55,187 nucleotides of DNA. Source: CAZYTO01 sp964650405. GTDB taxonomy: Bacteria; Acidobacteriota; Thermoanaerobaculia; Gp7-AA8. The position numbers were made by a program, and so were the translations under genes. The stretch's first letter is position 1. Every line of letters starts with the position of its first letter. Below, piece by piece: positions 33,814 to 41,565 of this stretch. The stretch covers positions 1-55,187 of the forward strand of contig CAZYTO010000005.1 of NCBI GenBank assembly GCA_964650405.1. The letters are read 5' to 3'. The notes under the pieces were generated by a model. The model had not been told where the DNA came from and searched no databases. It saw nothing but the letters and a program-made list of their open reading frames with translations.

Positions 33814-34729
33814 GACGGAATCTCCTTATCGCCATAGTGACGGCGCCGCGACGAGCGTTGCAGACGAGCCCCAGGACTCGGAACTCGGAACTCGGCACTC
33901 GGCACTCAGGACTCAGGACTCAACCCTCGGCACTCGGCACTCGGCACTCGGCACTCTGCCCCGGCTCCTCGTCGTCACGGCCGACGACGTCGGGCTCGAC
34001 GAAGGCATGACCGCAGGCGCCCTGCGCGCCCACCGCGACGGCATCGTCACCGCCTGCAGCCTCGTGGCGAACGGGCGCGCCTTCGACGACGCCGTGGCCC
34101 GCCTGCGCGATGTACCGTCGCTGGAAGTCGGCGTCCACCTCGCCCTCGTGGAGGAGCTGGCCCTGACCACGGGCAGGCCCATGGCCCGCAACTACGTCGA
34201 TTTCCTCATGGTGCGGCGCGGCGTCGACGTCGAGAAGGAGTTGCGCGCCCAGCTCGAACGGGTCCTCGCCACCGGCCTCCCCGTCACGCACGTCAACGGC
34301 CACCAGCACCTGCACGGCGTCCCGGCCGTCTTCCGCGTCGTGCGCCGCCTCGCGGACGAGTACGGCATCCGCTACATCCGCACTCCGCGCGACCGCGGCG
34401 GCAGGGCTGGTCTGGCCCGCCGCTTCGCCGTCCGCGCCCTCGGCATGCTCACCCCGCGCGGCACGAACGACCACACCATCGGCATTGCCGAGGCGGGGCA
34501 CCTCAAGGCCGAACGCCTCATCGCTCTGCTCGACCACGTCGACGGCCTCACGGAGCTCGTCACCCATCCCGGGATCGACGTCGGCGGCTACGCCCACTGG
34601 CGCTACGAGTGGGACGCCGAGACCGAGGCGCTCTGCGAACCGCGCGTGCGCGAAGCCGTCGCGGCGAAGGGCATCGCGCTGGTGAGACCGTCCGAGGTAC
34701 GAAGGGCGAAGGATGAAGGGCCGTGCTAG
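33812..34729 (+). CDS. ChbG/YdjC-like carbohydrate deacetylase (hopanoid HpnK-like)
   Basis: Conserved part begins at about 33956: LPRLLVVTADDVGLDEGMTAGALRAHRDGIVTACSL, with the metal Asp pair, then VGVHLALVEE (first His), THVNGHQHLHGVPAVF (HxxxH pair) and ELVTHPGI. This is the YdjC/ChbG fold, a metal-dependent deacetylase of acetylated sugars. Everything before residue 49 from the ATG at 33812 is translation of a GGCACTC array (ELGTRHSALRTQDSTLGTRHSALG). No proper start codon with SD lies at the true domain start (CTG at 33956), so the array has replaced or displaced the native 5' end. An ATG at 33788 is also in frame. Confidence 0.78.
   Translation: MTESPYRHSDGAATSVADEPQDSELGTRHSALRTQDSTLGTRHSALGTLPRLLVVTADDVGLDEGMTAGALRAHRDGIVTACSLVANGRAFDDAVARLRDVPSLEVGVHLALVEELALTTGRPMARNYVDFLMVRRGVDVEKELRAQLERVLATGLPVTHVNGHQHLHGVPAVFRVVRRLADEYGIRYIRTPRDRGGRAGLARRFAVRALGMLTPRGTNDHTIGIAEAGHLKAERLIALLDHVDGLTELVTHPGIDVGGYAHWRYEWDAETEALCEPRVREAVAAKGIALVRPSEVRRAKDEGPC
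33873..33956 (+). repeat. GGCACTC heptamer array at the ChbG-like gene start
   Basis: About 12 degenerate heptamers (GGAACTC, GGCACTC, AGGACTC). The array runs directly into the first conserved codons of the deacetylase. Confidence 0.85.
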
Positions 34730-35442
34730 GGCAGGGCCACTGAACCGGCGTGACACCCGGGGGATCCGGCGTGACACACGGGGGAACCGGAGTGACACCC
34801 GGGGGATTCGGCGTGACACCCGGGGGATTCGGCGTGACACCCGGGGGAACCGACTGCCACCCTGGAGACTCGGCCCCACACCGGGGGAATTCGACGCGAC
34901 ACCCGGGGGATCCGGCGTGACACCCGGGGGAACCGGAGTGACACCCGGGGGATTCGGCGTGACACCCGGGGGATTCGGCGTGACACCCGGGGGAACCGGC
35001 GTGACACCCGGGGGAACCGGCTGGACACCCGGGGGATTCGGCCGGACACGTTCCGCTCGTCGATCTCGACCCTGCCTACCACGGAGGCGCCCTGCTTGAG
35101 TGTGAAAGCGCCGAGATCGGATTCGCCACCTGCTGGCAGGTTCGCATTCCAGCGGTATTGCGCCATGTACCCTCGGCTCTTGAGCCGAAGATCGAGCGTC
35201 CCGGCAGGCAGATCGCACGTCCATGAGCCGTCCGCGTTGACGGGGCACTGAACTTGTGCGGTCAAAGGGGACGCGCCTTCGAGGGTGAACCCCACTTCCA
35301 TGCCGGAGATCTTCGGGCCCTCACTCGTGTCTGAGACCGTGCCCCTGATTCGAGAACTGGGCAATGCCTCCAGGCGCACGGCAACCGGCTGGTCCGATAC
35401 AGAAACCGTCACGGTGTCGCTCCACAGGCCGGGCGTGCGCAC
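34726..35442 (-). pseudogene. Fragment of a secreted carboxypeptidase-regulatory-like domain protein, tail replaced by minisatellite
   Basis: The readable part (about 35442-35055) gives VRLEALPSSRIRGTVSDTSEGPKISG, then VNADGSWTCDLPAGTLDLRLKSRGYMAQYRWNANLPAGGESDLGAFTLKQGASVVGRVEI. That is the GxVxD...G...AxLxxxG pattern of carboxypeptidase-regulatory-like (transthyretin-like) repeats. After VEIDERNVSG the frame enters the 21-bp minisatellite (IPRVSRR repeats). The 5' side abuts a truncated GGDEF gene in the opposite strand. I read it as a fragment of a larger secreted protein, broken on both sides. Confidence 0.55.
34745..35046. repeat. 21-bp minisatellite (about 14 units)
   Basis: Unit GGCGTGACACCCGGGGGA(T/A)(T/C)C, 21 bp, with one diverged copy near 34857-34885. 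Three frames stay open, giving TPGGFGV or RDTRGIR on plus and IPRVSRR on minus. It follows the deacetylase gene and runs into the 3' end of a minus-strand gene fragment. Confidence 0.9.
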
Positions 35443-35453
35443 CGCGAAACGCC

Positions 35454-35939
35454 ATGACGGCGGCCGCGTTGCGCCTGCTGGTCGGCATCATCGCCGCCAC
35501 CATGCACCGCGCCCGCGAGCATGAGGTGCTCTCGCTGCGCGCGCTGCACGACCCGCTGACCGGGCTGCCGAACCGCCATCAGTTCGAGAGCGTGCTAGCG
35601 GCCAAGGTCAGCTCGCATCGTCCCTTCGGGCTGGTCTATCTCGACCTCGACGGCTTCAAGCGCATCAACGACGAGCGTGGCCATGCCGCCGGCGACGCCG
35701 TGCTGCAGTGCGTGGCCCGCCGCCTCACCGCCGTCATCCGCGAGCACGATCTCGTGGCCCGCATCGGCGGCGACGAGTTCGTCGTCCTCCTCGACGGCCT
35801 GCATTCGCGCGACACGGCCGCCGAGGCCACGCTGCGGCTGCGCCATCGCCTGGAGGAACAGTTCGCCGGCGAGGAGAGCACGCACGCCAGTGCCGGCGTC
35901 GCCCTCTACCCTGAAGACGGCGACGTTCGCACGGGATGA
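35454..35939 (+). pseudogene. Truncated GGDEF domain (diguanylate cyclase fragment)
   Basis: About 161 residues from ATG 35454. LHDPLTGLPNRHQFE, GLVYLDLDGFKRINDERGHAAGDAVL, RIGGDEFVVLL (GGDEF signature intact) and STHASAGVALYPEDGD are standard. It stops before the last helix (normally DAAMYxAK), and no sensory domain remains upstream, only a short hydrophobic stretch (AALRLLVGIIAATMH). The 3' end runs straight into an AGCGAATC octamer array. The domain is therefore clipped at both ends and probably inactive, although the catalytic motif survives. Confidence 0.7.
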
Positions 35940-35940
35940 A

Positions 35941-36000
35941 AGCACTAAGCGAATCAGCGAATAGGCGATTCAGCGAATCAGCGAATCAGCGAATCGACGC
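35941..36000 (+). repeat. AGCGAATC octamer array
   Basis: About seven degenerate copies (AGCGAATC, GGCGATTC, AGCACTAA). An inverted array of the same family lies at 37796-37868, so the two bracket the MBL and EamA genes. Confidence 0.8.
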
Positions 36001-36033
36001 TGCGACGGAAGCCCCGCGGGCACCCGGATCGCG

Positions 36034-36039
36034 TACGAT
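36034..36039 (+). promoter_or_regulatory. Candidate -10 (TACGAT) before the MBL gene
   Basis: TACGAT ends 6 bp before the ATG; no SD. Confidence 0.4.
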
Positions 36040-36045
36040 CGCCGC

Positions 36046-36861
36046 ATGCGCCGCCTGATTCTCGCCCTGCTGTTTCTTTCCACGCCCCTTTTCGCGCAGT
36101 CGTACGACGTGTTCGCGATCCGCTACGCGACGGTCCCGGACTTCGCGGTGTCCGGCCTCGTTCAGGGAGCGGAGAGCGGGCGGAAGATCGACATCGCCAT
36201 GATGGTGTGGCTCATCCGCGGGGGCGGCCACAACGTCGTCGTCGATTCGGGCTTCTATCGCCCGCAGTTCTTCAAGAGCTGGAACGTGAAGAACTTCGTC
36301 CGGCCCGACGAGGCGGTCGCCCGCGCGGGGGTGAAGGCGGCCGACGTGACCGACGTGATCCTCACGCACGCGCACTGGGACCACGCCGACGGCGCCGACC
36401 TCTTCCCGAATGCACAGATCTGGATTCAGAAAGACGAGTACGCCTACTACACCGGGGCGGCCTGGCAGCCGGGCGGGAAGCACGGCGGCATCGAGCGGGA
36501 GGACATGCAGTTCCTTCTGGCCGCGAACATGGCCGGCCGCCTCCACCTCGTCGGCGGCGACCGCGAGATCCTTCCGGGCATCCGCGTCTGGACCGGCGGC
36601 CGGCACACCTGGGCCTCGCAGTTCGTCAGTGTGATCTCGAAGAACGGCACGATCGTCCTTGCCTCCGACAACGCGTACCTGTACGAGAACCTGGACAAGC
36701 ACCTGGCCATCGCCCAGACCTTCGACGCGAGCTCCAACCTCGCCGCGCAGGAGCACATGAAGCAGCTCGCCGGCAGCGCGCGGCTGATCGTCCCGGGCCA
36801 CGATCCCGAGGTGATGAAGCGCTATCCACAGGTGGCGGAGGACGTGGTCGAGATCAAATGA
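36046..36861 (+). CDS. Secreted MBL-fold hydrolase, AHL lactonase-like
   Basis: 271 residues. Signal peptide MRRLILALLFLSTPLFAQ, then a metallo-beta-lactamase fold. The HxHxDH motif is THAHWDHADG (His108, His110, Asp112, His113), followed by a further His in GGRHTW (about 202), the bridging Asp in LASDNAYL (about 209), and VPGHDPEV (His about 250). The layout fits N-acyl homoserine lactonase family proteins, which open lactone rings. The signal peptide and the lack of a luxR/luxI context mean that quorum quenching is only a guess. Convergent with the EamA gene. Confidence 0.82.
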   Translation: MRRLILALLFLSTPLFAQSYDVFAIRYATVPDFAVSGLVQGAESGRKIDIAMMVWLIRGGGHNVVVDSGFYRPQFFKSWNVKNFVRPDEAVARAGVKAADVTDVILTHAHWDHADGADLFPNAQIWIQKDEYAYYTGAAWQPGGKHGGIEREDMQFLLAANMAGRLHLVGGDREILPGIRVWTGGRHTWASQFVSVISKNGTIVLASDNAYLYENLDKHLAIAQTFDASSNLAAQEHMKQLAGSARLIVPGHDPEVMKRYPQVAEDVVEIK

Positions 36862-36892
36862 GCCAGGCGAAGCTCGAGGAACTGCGCACGGT

Positions 36893-37774
36893 CTACCCGC
36901 GCCAGACGATGGCCAGGATTCCCGCCAGCACGGCCAGCGTCCCGGCGATCCGGGTGAGGCTCAGGTGCTCGCGGAAGGCGAGGACGCCGACGGCCGCGGC
37001 GACGACGACGCTCACTTCCCGCACGGCGCCGGTGTAGCTGGCCCGCGCGCCGAGGTGCATGGCCCAGAGGACGAGGGCATAGGCGAGGGGCATGGTCAGG
37101 CCGGCGATGAGGACGCGGACGGGCGAGTGCACGACCTCGCTGCGCAGGCTCGCCCACCCGCACCGCCAGGCCAGCGGCGTGTAGGCGATGAGCGCCACGA
37201 GCATCACCGCCTCGAGGTAGGCAAAGGGATGCATCCGCGCCACGCCCGCCTTGTCGATGGCGGTGTACGCGGCCGTGCAGAATCCTGCCGTGATGGCCCA
37301 TGCCGCGGCCGGCGTATGGAAGGACGGGACGAGGGTCGCGGCGGCGTTCGGGCCGGGAGCCGTTCTCAGGTTCAGCAGGTAGATGCCGGCCGCGATCAGC
37401 AGCAGGCCGGTGACGCCGGTGGGGCTGACCCGCTCATGCAGGAAGACGATGGCGAAGAGGAGGAGGAAGAGCGGGGCCGTCCCGCGCGACAGCGGATAGG
37501 CGACGGACAGCGCGCCCGTGGCATAGGCGCGGCTGAGGGCCAGGAGGAAGGCCACCTCCGCCAATCCGCTGGCCACGATCAAGCCGGCCGTGGAGGGCGA
37601 TGGCGCCGATCGCGCGAAGGCGAGCAGCGGCGCATAGGCCACGCCGTTGACGAGCAGCATCCACCAGACGAAAGGCGTCCGCTCCCGCGCCCCCTTGATG
37701 GCCACGTGCGGCACGACGTGCACGAACGCCGCGATGACGATCAGCGCCAGCGCGCCGGGAGGGAAGGAGCTCAC
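36893..37774 (-). CDS. EamA/DMT family transporter
   Basis: 293 residues, GTG start. Ten hydrophobic helices in two halves, each an EamA repeat. ALSRAYATGALSVAYPLSRGTAPLFLLLFAIVFLHERVS is the classic end of the first half, and YTGAVREVSVVVAAAVGVLAFREHLSLTRI that of the second. Drug/metabolite exporters of this family export amino acids or other small molecules by proton antiport. The substrate is unknown. Downstream end faces the MBL gene with about 30 bp between them. Confidence 0.9.
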   Translation of the reverse strand: MSSFPPGALALIVIAAFVHVVPHVAIKGARERTPFVWWMLLVNGVAYAPLLAFARSAPSPSTAGLIVASGLAEVAFLLALSRAYATGALSVAYPLSRGTAPLFLLLFAIVFLHERVSPTGVTGLLLIAAGIYLLNLRTAPGPNAAATLVPSFHTPAAAWAITAGFCTAAYTAIDKAGVARMHPFAYLEAVMLVALIAYTPLAWRCGWASLRSEVVHSPVRVLIAGLTMPLAYALVLWAMHLGARASYTGAVREVSVVVAAAVGVLAFREHLSLTRIAGTLAVLAGILAIVWRG

Positions 37775-37795
37775 GGCGGGAGTTTGGCAGAATCG

Positions 37796-37868
37796 CGGAT
37801 TCGCTTAATCGCCTAATCGCTTAATCGCTTATCTCTGGTCGCTGATTCGCTGATTCGCTGATCGCTGG
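37796..37868 (-). repeat. AGCGAATC octamer array, inverted orientation
   Basis: TCGCTTAATCGCCTAATCGC and GATTCGCTGATTCGCTG copies, about nine in total. Reads AGCGAATC toward the EamA start on the minus strand. Confidence 0.8.
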
Positions 37869-37899
37869 CAACGAGATCTTGAGTGTTCGCGAGGATGTC

Positions 37900-38285
37900 T
37901 TGGCATCAGGGGCCGGTGTTCAGGCGATAGGCATGGAGACCTGTGCCATAGGCATTGATCTCCGCGCCGCAGGCGTCGAAGCCTGGCTCGTAGGCGTCGA
38001 TGTCTATGTCGCAGGCGTCGAAGCCTGGCTCGCAGGCATCGATGTCTACGCTGCAGGCATCAATGTCTACGCTGTAGGCATCAATGCCTGCGTCCTAGGC
38101 ATCGATCCCTGGAAGAGTTGCGTCGATGCCACAGAGTGTCACATCGATGCCACAGCTTGTGACATCGATGTAGCTCTGCCAGACCTGCATGTAACAAGTT
38201 GTGGCATGCAGTCCTGGAACTGTCACATCGATACGTCAGCCCGTTGCATCGATGCGACAGTTGCCCGGATCGATGTCTGCCCGCC
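37900..38285. repeat. 21-bp minisatellite and GCATCGATG-rich tract
   Basis: Units of about 21 bp based on GCAGGCATCGATGTCTACGCT (about eight, 37915-38110), then TGTCACATCGATGCCACAG-type units to 38285. The plus strand keeps a frame open for 160 codons (AGIDVYAAGINVYAVGI repeats), but this follows from the unit length and codes no recognisable protein. The gap 37775-38589 otherwise holds only the octamer array and a doubtful small ORF. Confidence 0.8.
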
Positions 38286-38357
38286 GCCCATGAGCCAGTG
38301 GTTTATCGGAGCGACCACCAGCGCCTACGCGCCGCGGTCGGTTGCTGATCGGGCCAA

Positions 38358-38567
38358 TTGACCGGAGAACGATTCGACCACGTCGCCGATGAGGTACGAC
38401 ACCATGACCGGCGCTTGTCCGAGAGAACGTTCGCGACGGAAGCCAGAATGGTCATGCCGGTTGAAACGGAATTGGCACTATACATCTGCCGGAACCTCGT
38501 CAGCATGGACGCCGGTAATGACACGGCCGCTGAGCGGCTGCGGGAGCTGGCGTGTTCACAGTGGTGA
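38358..38567 (+). CDS. Possible small hypothetical protein
   Basis: 69 codons from a TTG (MTGERFDHVADEVRHHDRRLSERTF...ETELALYICRNLVSMDAGNDTAAERLRELACSQW). The amino-acid make-up looks protein-like and helical, and it lies 22 bp before the fusion gene. There is no SD, and the start overlaps the end of the minisatellite. Internal ATGs at about 38448 are alternatives. Weak evidence only. Confidence 0.25.
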   Translation: MTGERFDHVADEVRHHDRRLSERTFATEARMVMPVETELALYICRNLVSMDAGNDTAAERLRELACSQW

Positions 38568-38589
38568 ATGCTTTTCAGGGTGGTTTTTC

Positions 38590-41466
38590 ATGAAGGGGAG
38601 TCTGCGCTTTTCCACAGCTTCGGGATTGCTGCTGCTCTCATTGGCCGGAATGGCAAACCCGAGCGCCAGTCGGGAGAACGACGTGGCGATCGTGGGAGTC
38701 ACGATCGTCGACGTGGCCGGGGCGGGGCGCTCCACTCACGATCGTCCGAACGCGACCATCCTCATCCGCAACGGGTTGATCGCGGCGGTGGGGGATCGCG
38801 GCAAGGTCACCGTGCCTGCGGGCGTTCCCGTGATCGACGGTTCGGGGAGCTATGTCGTGCCGGGTCTCATCGACGGCTTCGGCAGCATGCGGTCGCAGAG
38901 TTTTGCCGACGCCTATCTCTACGAAGGCGTGACGGCGGTCTACGTCCTCCAGTCGCCCGCCGGCGGAGATGGAGAGCAGGTCATCGCCGAGACGTCGCGC
39001 GGCCCACGGCTGCTGCGCGGGGTCACGATCAGCGGCTACTCCCCGACCGGCGCGATGCCGGCGACCCATCCCTGGACGGAGCATCGTCTGCACGACCGGC
39101 GTCTGAGTGACGCGGAGCTCGCTCACGAAATTGACGGCTATGCCGATCACGGCGTGCGCGGTCTCCTGATCGGTCTCGACGTCCTGCCCGAGCAGTTCGA
39201 GGTCATCCTCGGTGCGGCGCGGCGGCGTCACCTCGCCACCAGCGCGGAGCCGGCCTTCACGTCCTATCCGTACGCCATCCACGCGGGAGTCGGGTCGCTG
39301 CTGCGCAATGATCACTATGAGACGGCGCTCGCTCCGCCGGAGGATCTGGCCGCGTACGCCGACGATCCCACCCGCGCGGTCAGCACCTTCCGCGCCGTCT
39401 GCCGCGTCGACCTCGCATCTCCCGCCCTGGCAGCGTTGGGCGGGCAGTTGGCAGGCTCGCACACCGCGCTCATGCCGGTGCTGTCGATCGAGGCCACCGC
39501 CGACGATGTCGGCGCTCCCAATCCCTGGCTCTCGCGATCGGCGGTCTTCGTGAAGCCGGCCGATCTCGACGATCCGGTGGATCCGAAGACGGGCGCCAGA
39601 CCGTATCTCGACAGTCACCCCGACCGGCGTGAGGCGCTCCGCTCCTGCGCGGTGCATCGTCAGGACATCGATGCCGCCCTGCATCGGAAGGGCGCTACCT
39701 ACCTCGCCGGAAGCGGCGCACCGGCCTTCGGGATCCTGCCTGGCGGAGGGGTGCACCAGGAGTTGCGCCTCCTGCAGCACATCGGATTGACGCCGAGGGA
39801 AGCGCTGGCGGCGGCCACGAGCAATTTCGCGGATGTCTATGGCTGGAGCGACGTCGGCCGGATCGAGGCCGGGCGCGCGGGCGATCTGCTGGTCCTCGGC
39901 AGCGATCCGAGGCTGGACGTCTCGGCCGTCGATGACATTCGCGTGGTGATCCATGATGGTCAAATTGTTGACCGTCAGGCGCTGCTGGCAGGCGCCGTGG
40001 ACCGCCGGCGCGGCGCGGAAGACGCTCCGGCTCCGTCGGGTGCGACGGCCAGCGGCGCGGCGCCGAAGTTGTTCGCCCCCGAGGCGGACTGGCCGGCGGG
40101 GTCGGACGCGTCGCCTGCGTTCACTCCCGATGGCCGCACCGTCTTCTTTACGCATGCGGTTGGCGCTGCGCGAACGATCATGGTCTCCCGTTTCGCGAAC
40201 GGCGCCTGGTCGGCGCCGGAAGTCGCGTCCTTCTCGGGAACCTGGCGTGACATCGAGCCGGCCATGGCTCCGGACGGCTCTTACCTCGTCTTCATCTCGA
40301 ACCGGCCGGCGTTGCCGGGCGGCCAGGCCCTGACCGGCTTCTTCGGAGGCGCGCCAAGGCCCGGTGCCGGCGGCAACATCTGGCGGGTGAATCGGGCCGG
40401 TGAAAGGTGGGGTGAGCCCATCCGGCTTCCCGACGTCGTGAACAGCCACTCCGCGATCTACTCGCCGGCGGTGGCGCAGGACGGAAGCATCTACTTCAAC
40501 CAGCCCGATCCCGTCACGAAAAAGAGCCACATCTATCGCGCACAGGCGACGAACAACGGCTTCCTGCCGCCCGTGGCGCTCCCCTTCAACCATGGAGAGC
40601 TCGGGGATTTCGACGCCGCGGTTGCGCCCGACGAATCCTTCCTCGTGTTCTCATCGAACCGCCCTCCCGCGGTTCCGAACGGATCGATCTTGTTCGTCTC
40701 CTTCGCGCGGAATGGCCAGTGGACGGCGCCCACGGCGCTGCAGCCAGCCACGGTCGGTCTCGAAGCGCGGTTGAGTCCCGACCTCAAGACCATTTACTTC
40801 TCTGCCGAGGTGCCGGCGCCGTCGAGCTCCGCCGGTTCCAGCAGTGCGGCAGCTCCGAGCCGGATCTTCCAGATGGAGATGCCACCGGCGCTGTCCGCAG
40901 CGGCCGCGCGTGGCGGTGTGCCGCCCGGGTTACAGGCGCCTGCCGCGACCGTCGACCCGGCACCCACCGGCGACGTGCACGACTTCGACTTCCTGGTCGG
41001 ACGCTGGGCCGTCCGCCACCACCGGCTGAAGGAGCGCCTGGCCGGCAGCCAGGAGTGGGAGGACTTCCCGGGAACGCTCGTCAACTGGACCACGCTCGGT
41101 GGCCGGGGCAACGTGGGCGACAACGTCATGGAGCGTCCGGGCGCAACCATTCGCGGCCTCGGCATCCGCTCCTTCGACACCGGCACCAGCCAGTGGGCGG
41201 TCTGGTGGCTCGACACGCGGTCACCCTCTATCGACCCGCCGATGAAGGGCGGCTTCAAGGACGGCGTCGGGACCTTCCTCGCCGACGACACCTTCAACGG
41301 CCGTCCCATCAAGGTGCGCGTCCGCTGGTCGCAGATCACCGCCACCTCCGCCCACTGGGAGCAGGCCTACTCCGCCGACGGCGGCGCGACCTGGGAGATC
41401 AACTGGACCAGCGACTTCACCCGCATCACCGATACCAAGGTGAGCGAAAACGCGAAGAGAGAATAG
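38590..41466 (+). CDS. Secreted three-part fusion: degenerate amidohydrolase, PD40 propeller, DUF1579-like domain
   Basis: 958 residues from ATG 38590; upstream extension is not credible. Signal peptide FSTASGLLLLSLAGMANPSA. Part 1 (about 30-460): amidohydrolase layout (ATILIRNGLIAAVGD, YVVPGLIDGFGSM, GRIEAGRAGDLLVL), but the metal HxH of GLIDxHxH is replaced by GFG at 96-98. Part 2 (about 495-760): PD40/WD40-like repeats (SPAFTPDGRTVFFT, EPAMAPDGSYLVFISNRP, DAAVAPDESFLVFSSNRP). Part 3 (about 790-958): VHDFDFLVGRWAVRHHRLKERL...GTLVNWTTLGGRGNVGDNVMERPG, like DUF1579-type lipocalin-shaped domains. Probably a non-catalytic or altered surface or periplasmic protein. Confidence 0.75.
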   Translation: MKGSLRFSTASGLLLLSLAGMANPSASRENDVAIVGVTIVDVAGAGRSTHDRPNATILIRNGLIAAVGDRGKVTVPAGVPVIDGSGSYVVPGLIDGFGSMRSQSFADAYLYEGVTAVYVLQSPAGGDGEQVIAETSRGPRLLRGVTISGYSPTGAMPATHPWTEHRLHDRRLSDAELAHEIDGYADHGVRGLLIGLDVLPEQFEVILGAARRRHLATSAEPAFTSYPYAIHAGVGSLLRNDHYETALAPPEDLAAYADDPTRAVSTFRAVCRVDLASPALAALGGQLAGSHTALMPVLSIEATADDVGAPNPWLSRSAVFVKPADLDDPVDPKTGARPYLDSHPDRREALRSCAVHRQDIDAALHRKGATYLAGSGAPAFGILPGGGVHQELRLLQHIGLTPREALAAATSNFADVYGWSDVGRIEAGRAGDLLVLGSDPRLDVSAVDDIRVVIHDGQIVDRQALLAGAVDRRRGAEDAPAPSGATASGAAPKLFAPEADWPAGSDASPAFTPDGRTVFFTHAVGAARTIMVSRFANGAWSAPEVASFSGTWRDIEPAMAPDGSYLVFISNRPALPGGQALTGFFGGAPRPGAGGNIWRVNRAGERWGEPIRLPDVVNSHSAIYSPAVAQDGSIYFNQPDPVTKKSHIYRAQATNNGFLPPVALPFNHGELGDFDAAVAPDESFLVFSSNRPPAVPNGSILFVSFARNGQWTAPTALQPATVGLEARLSPDLKTIYFSAEVPAPSSSAGSSSAAAPSRIFQMEMPPALSAAAARGGVPPGLQAPAATVDPAPTGDVHDFDFLVGRWAVRHHRLKERLAGSQEWEDFPGTLVNWTTLGGRGNVGDNVMERPGATIRGLGIRSFDTGTSQWAVWWLDTRSPSIDPPMKGGFKDGVGTFLADDTFNGRPIKVRVRWSQITATSAHWEQAYSADGGATWEINWTSDFTRITDTKVSENAKRE

Positions 41467-41562
41467 CGAACAGCGACTAAGCGACCAAGCGAATAAGCGA
41501 TTAAGCGATTAAGCCACTAAGCGACTAAGCGAATAAGCGACTAAGCGATTAAGCGAACAACG
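41467..41562 (+). repeat. AAGCGACT octamer array
   Basis: About eleven degenerate copies (AAGCGAATAAGCGATTAAGC), ending AACAACGAAC directly before an ATG with no SD. An inverted array lies at 44440-44518. Confidence 0.85.
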
Positions 41563-41565
41563 AAC

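Noticed and set aside
34745..35046. CRISPR array
   Set aside because: Units are 21 bp head to tail with no unique spacers; it is a minisatellite. The same holds for 52840-53130, where units vary but no spacer pattern appears.
37879..38361. 160-residue repeat protein
   Set aside because: The frame is open because the unit is 21 bp. No SD, no signal, and no domain outside the repeats.
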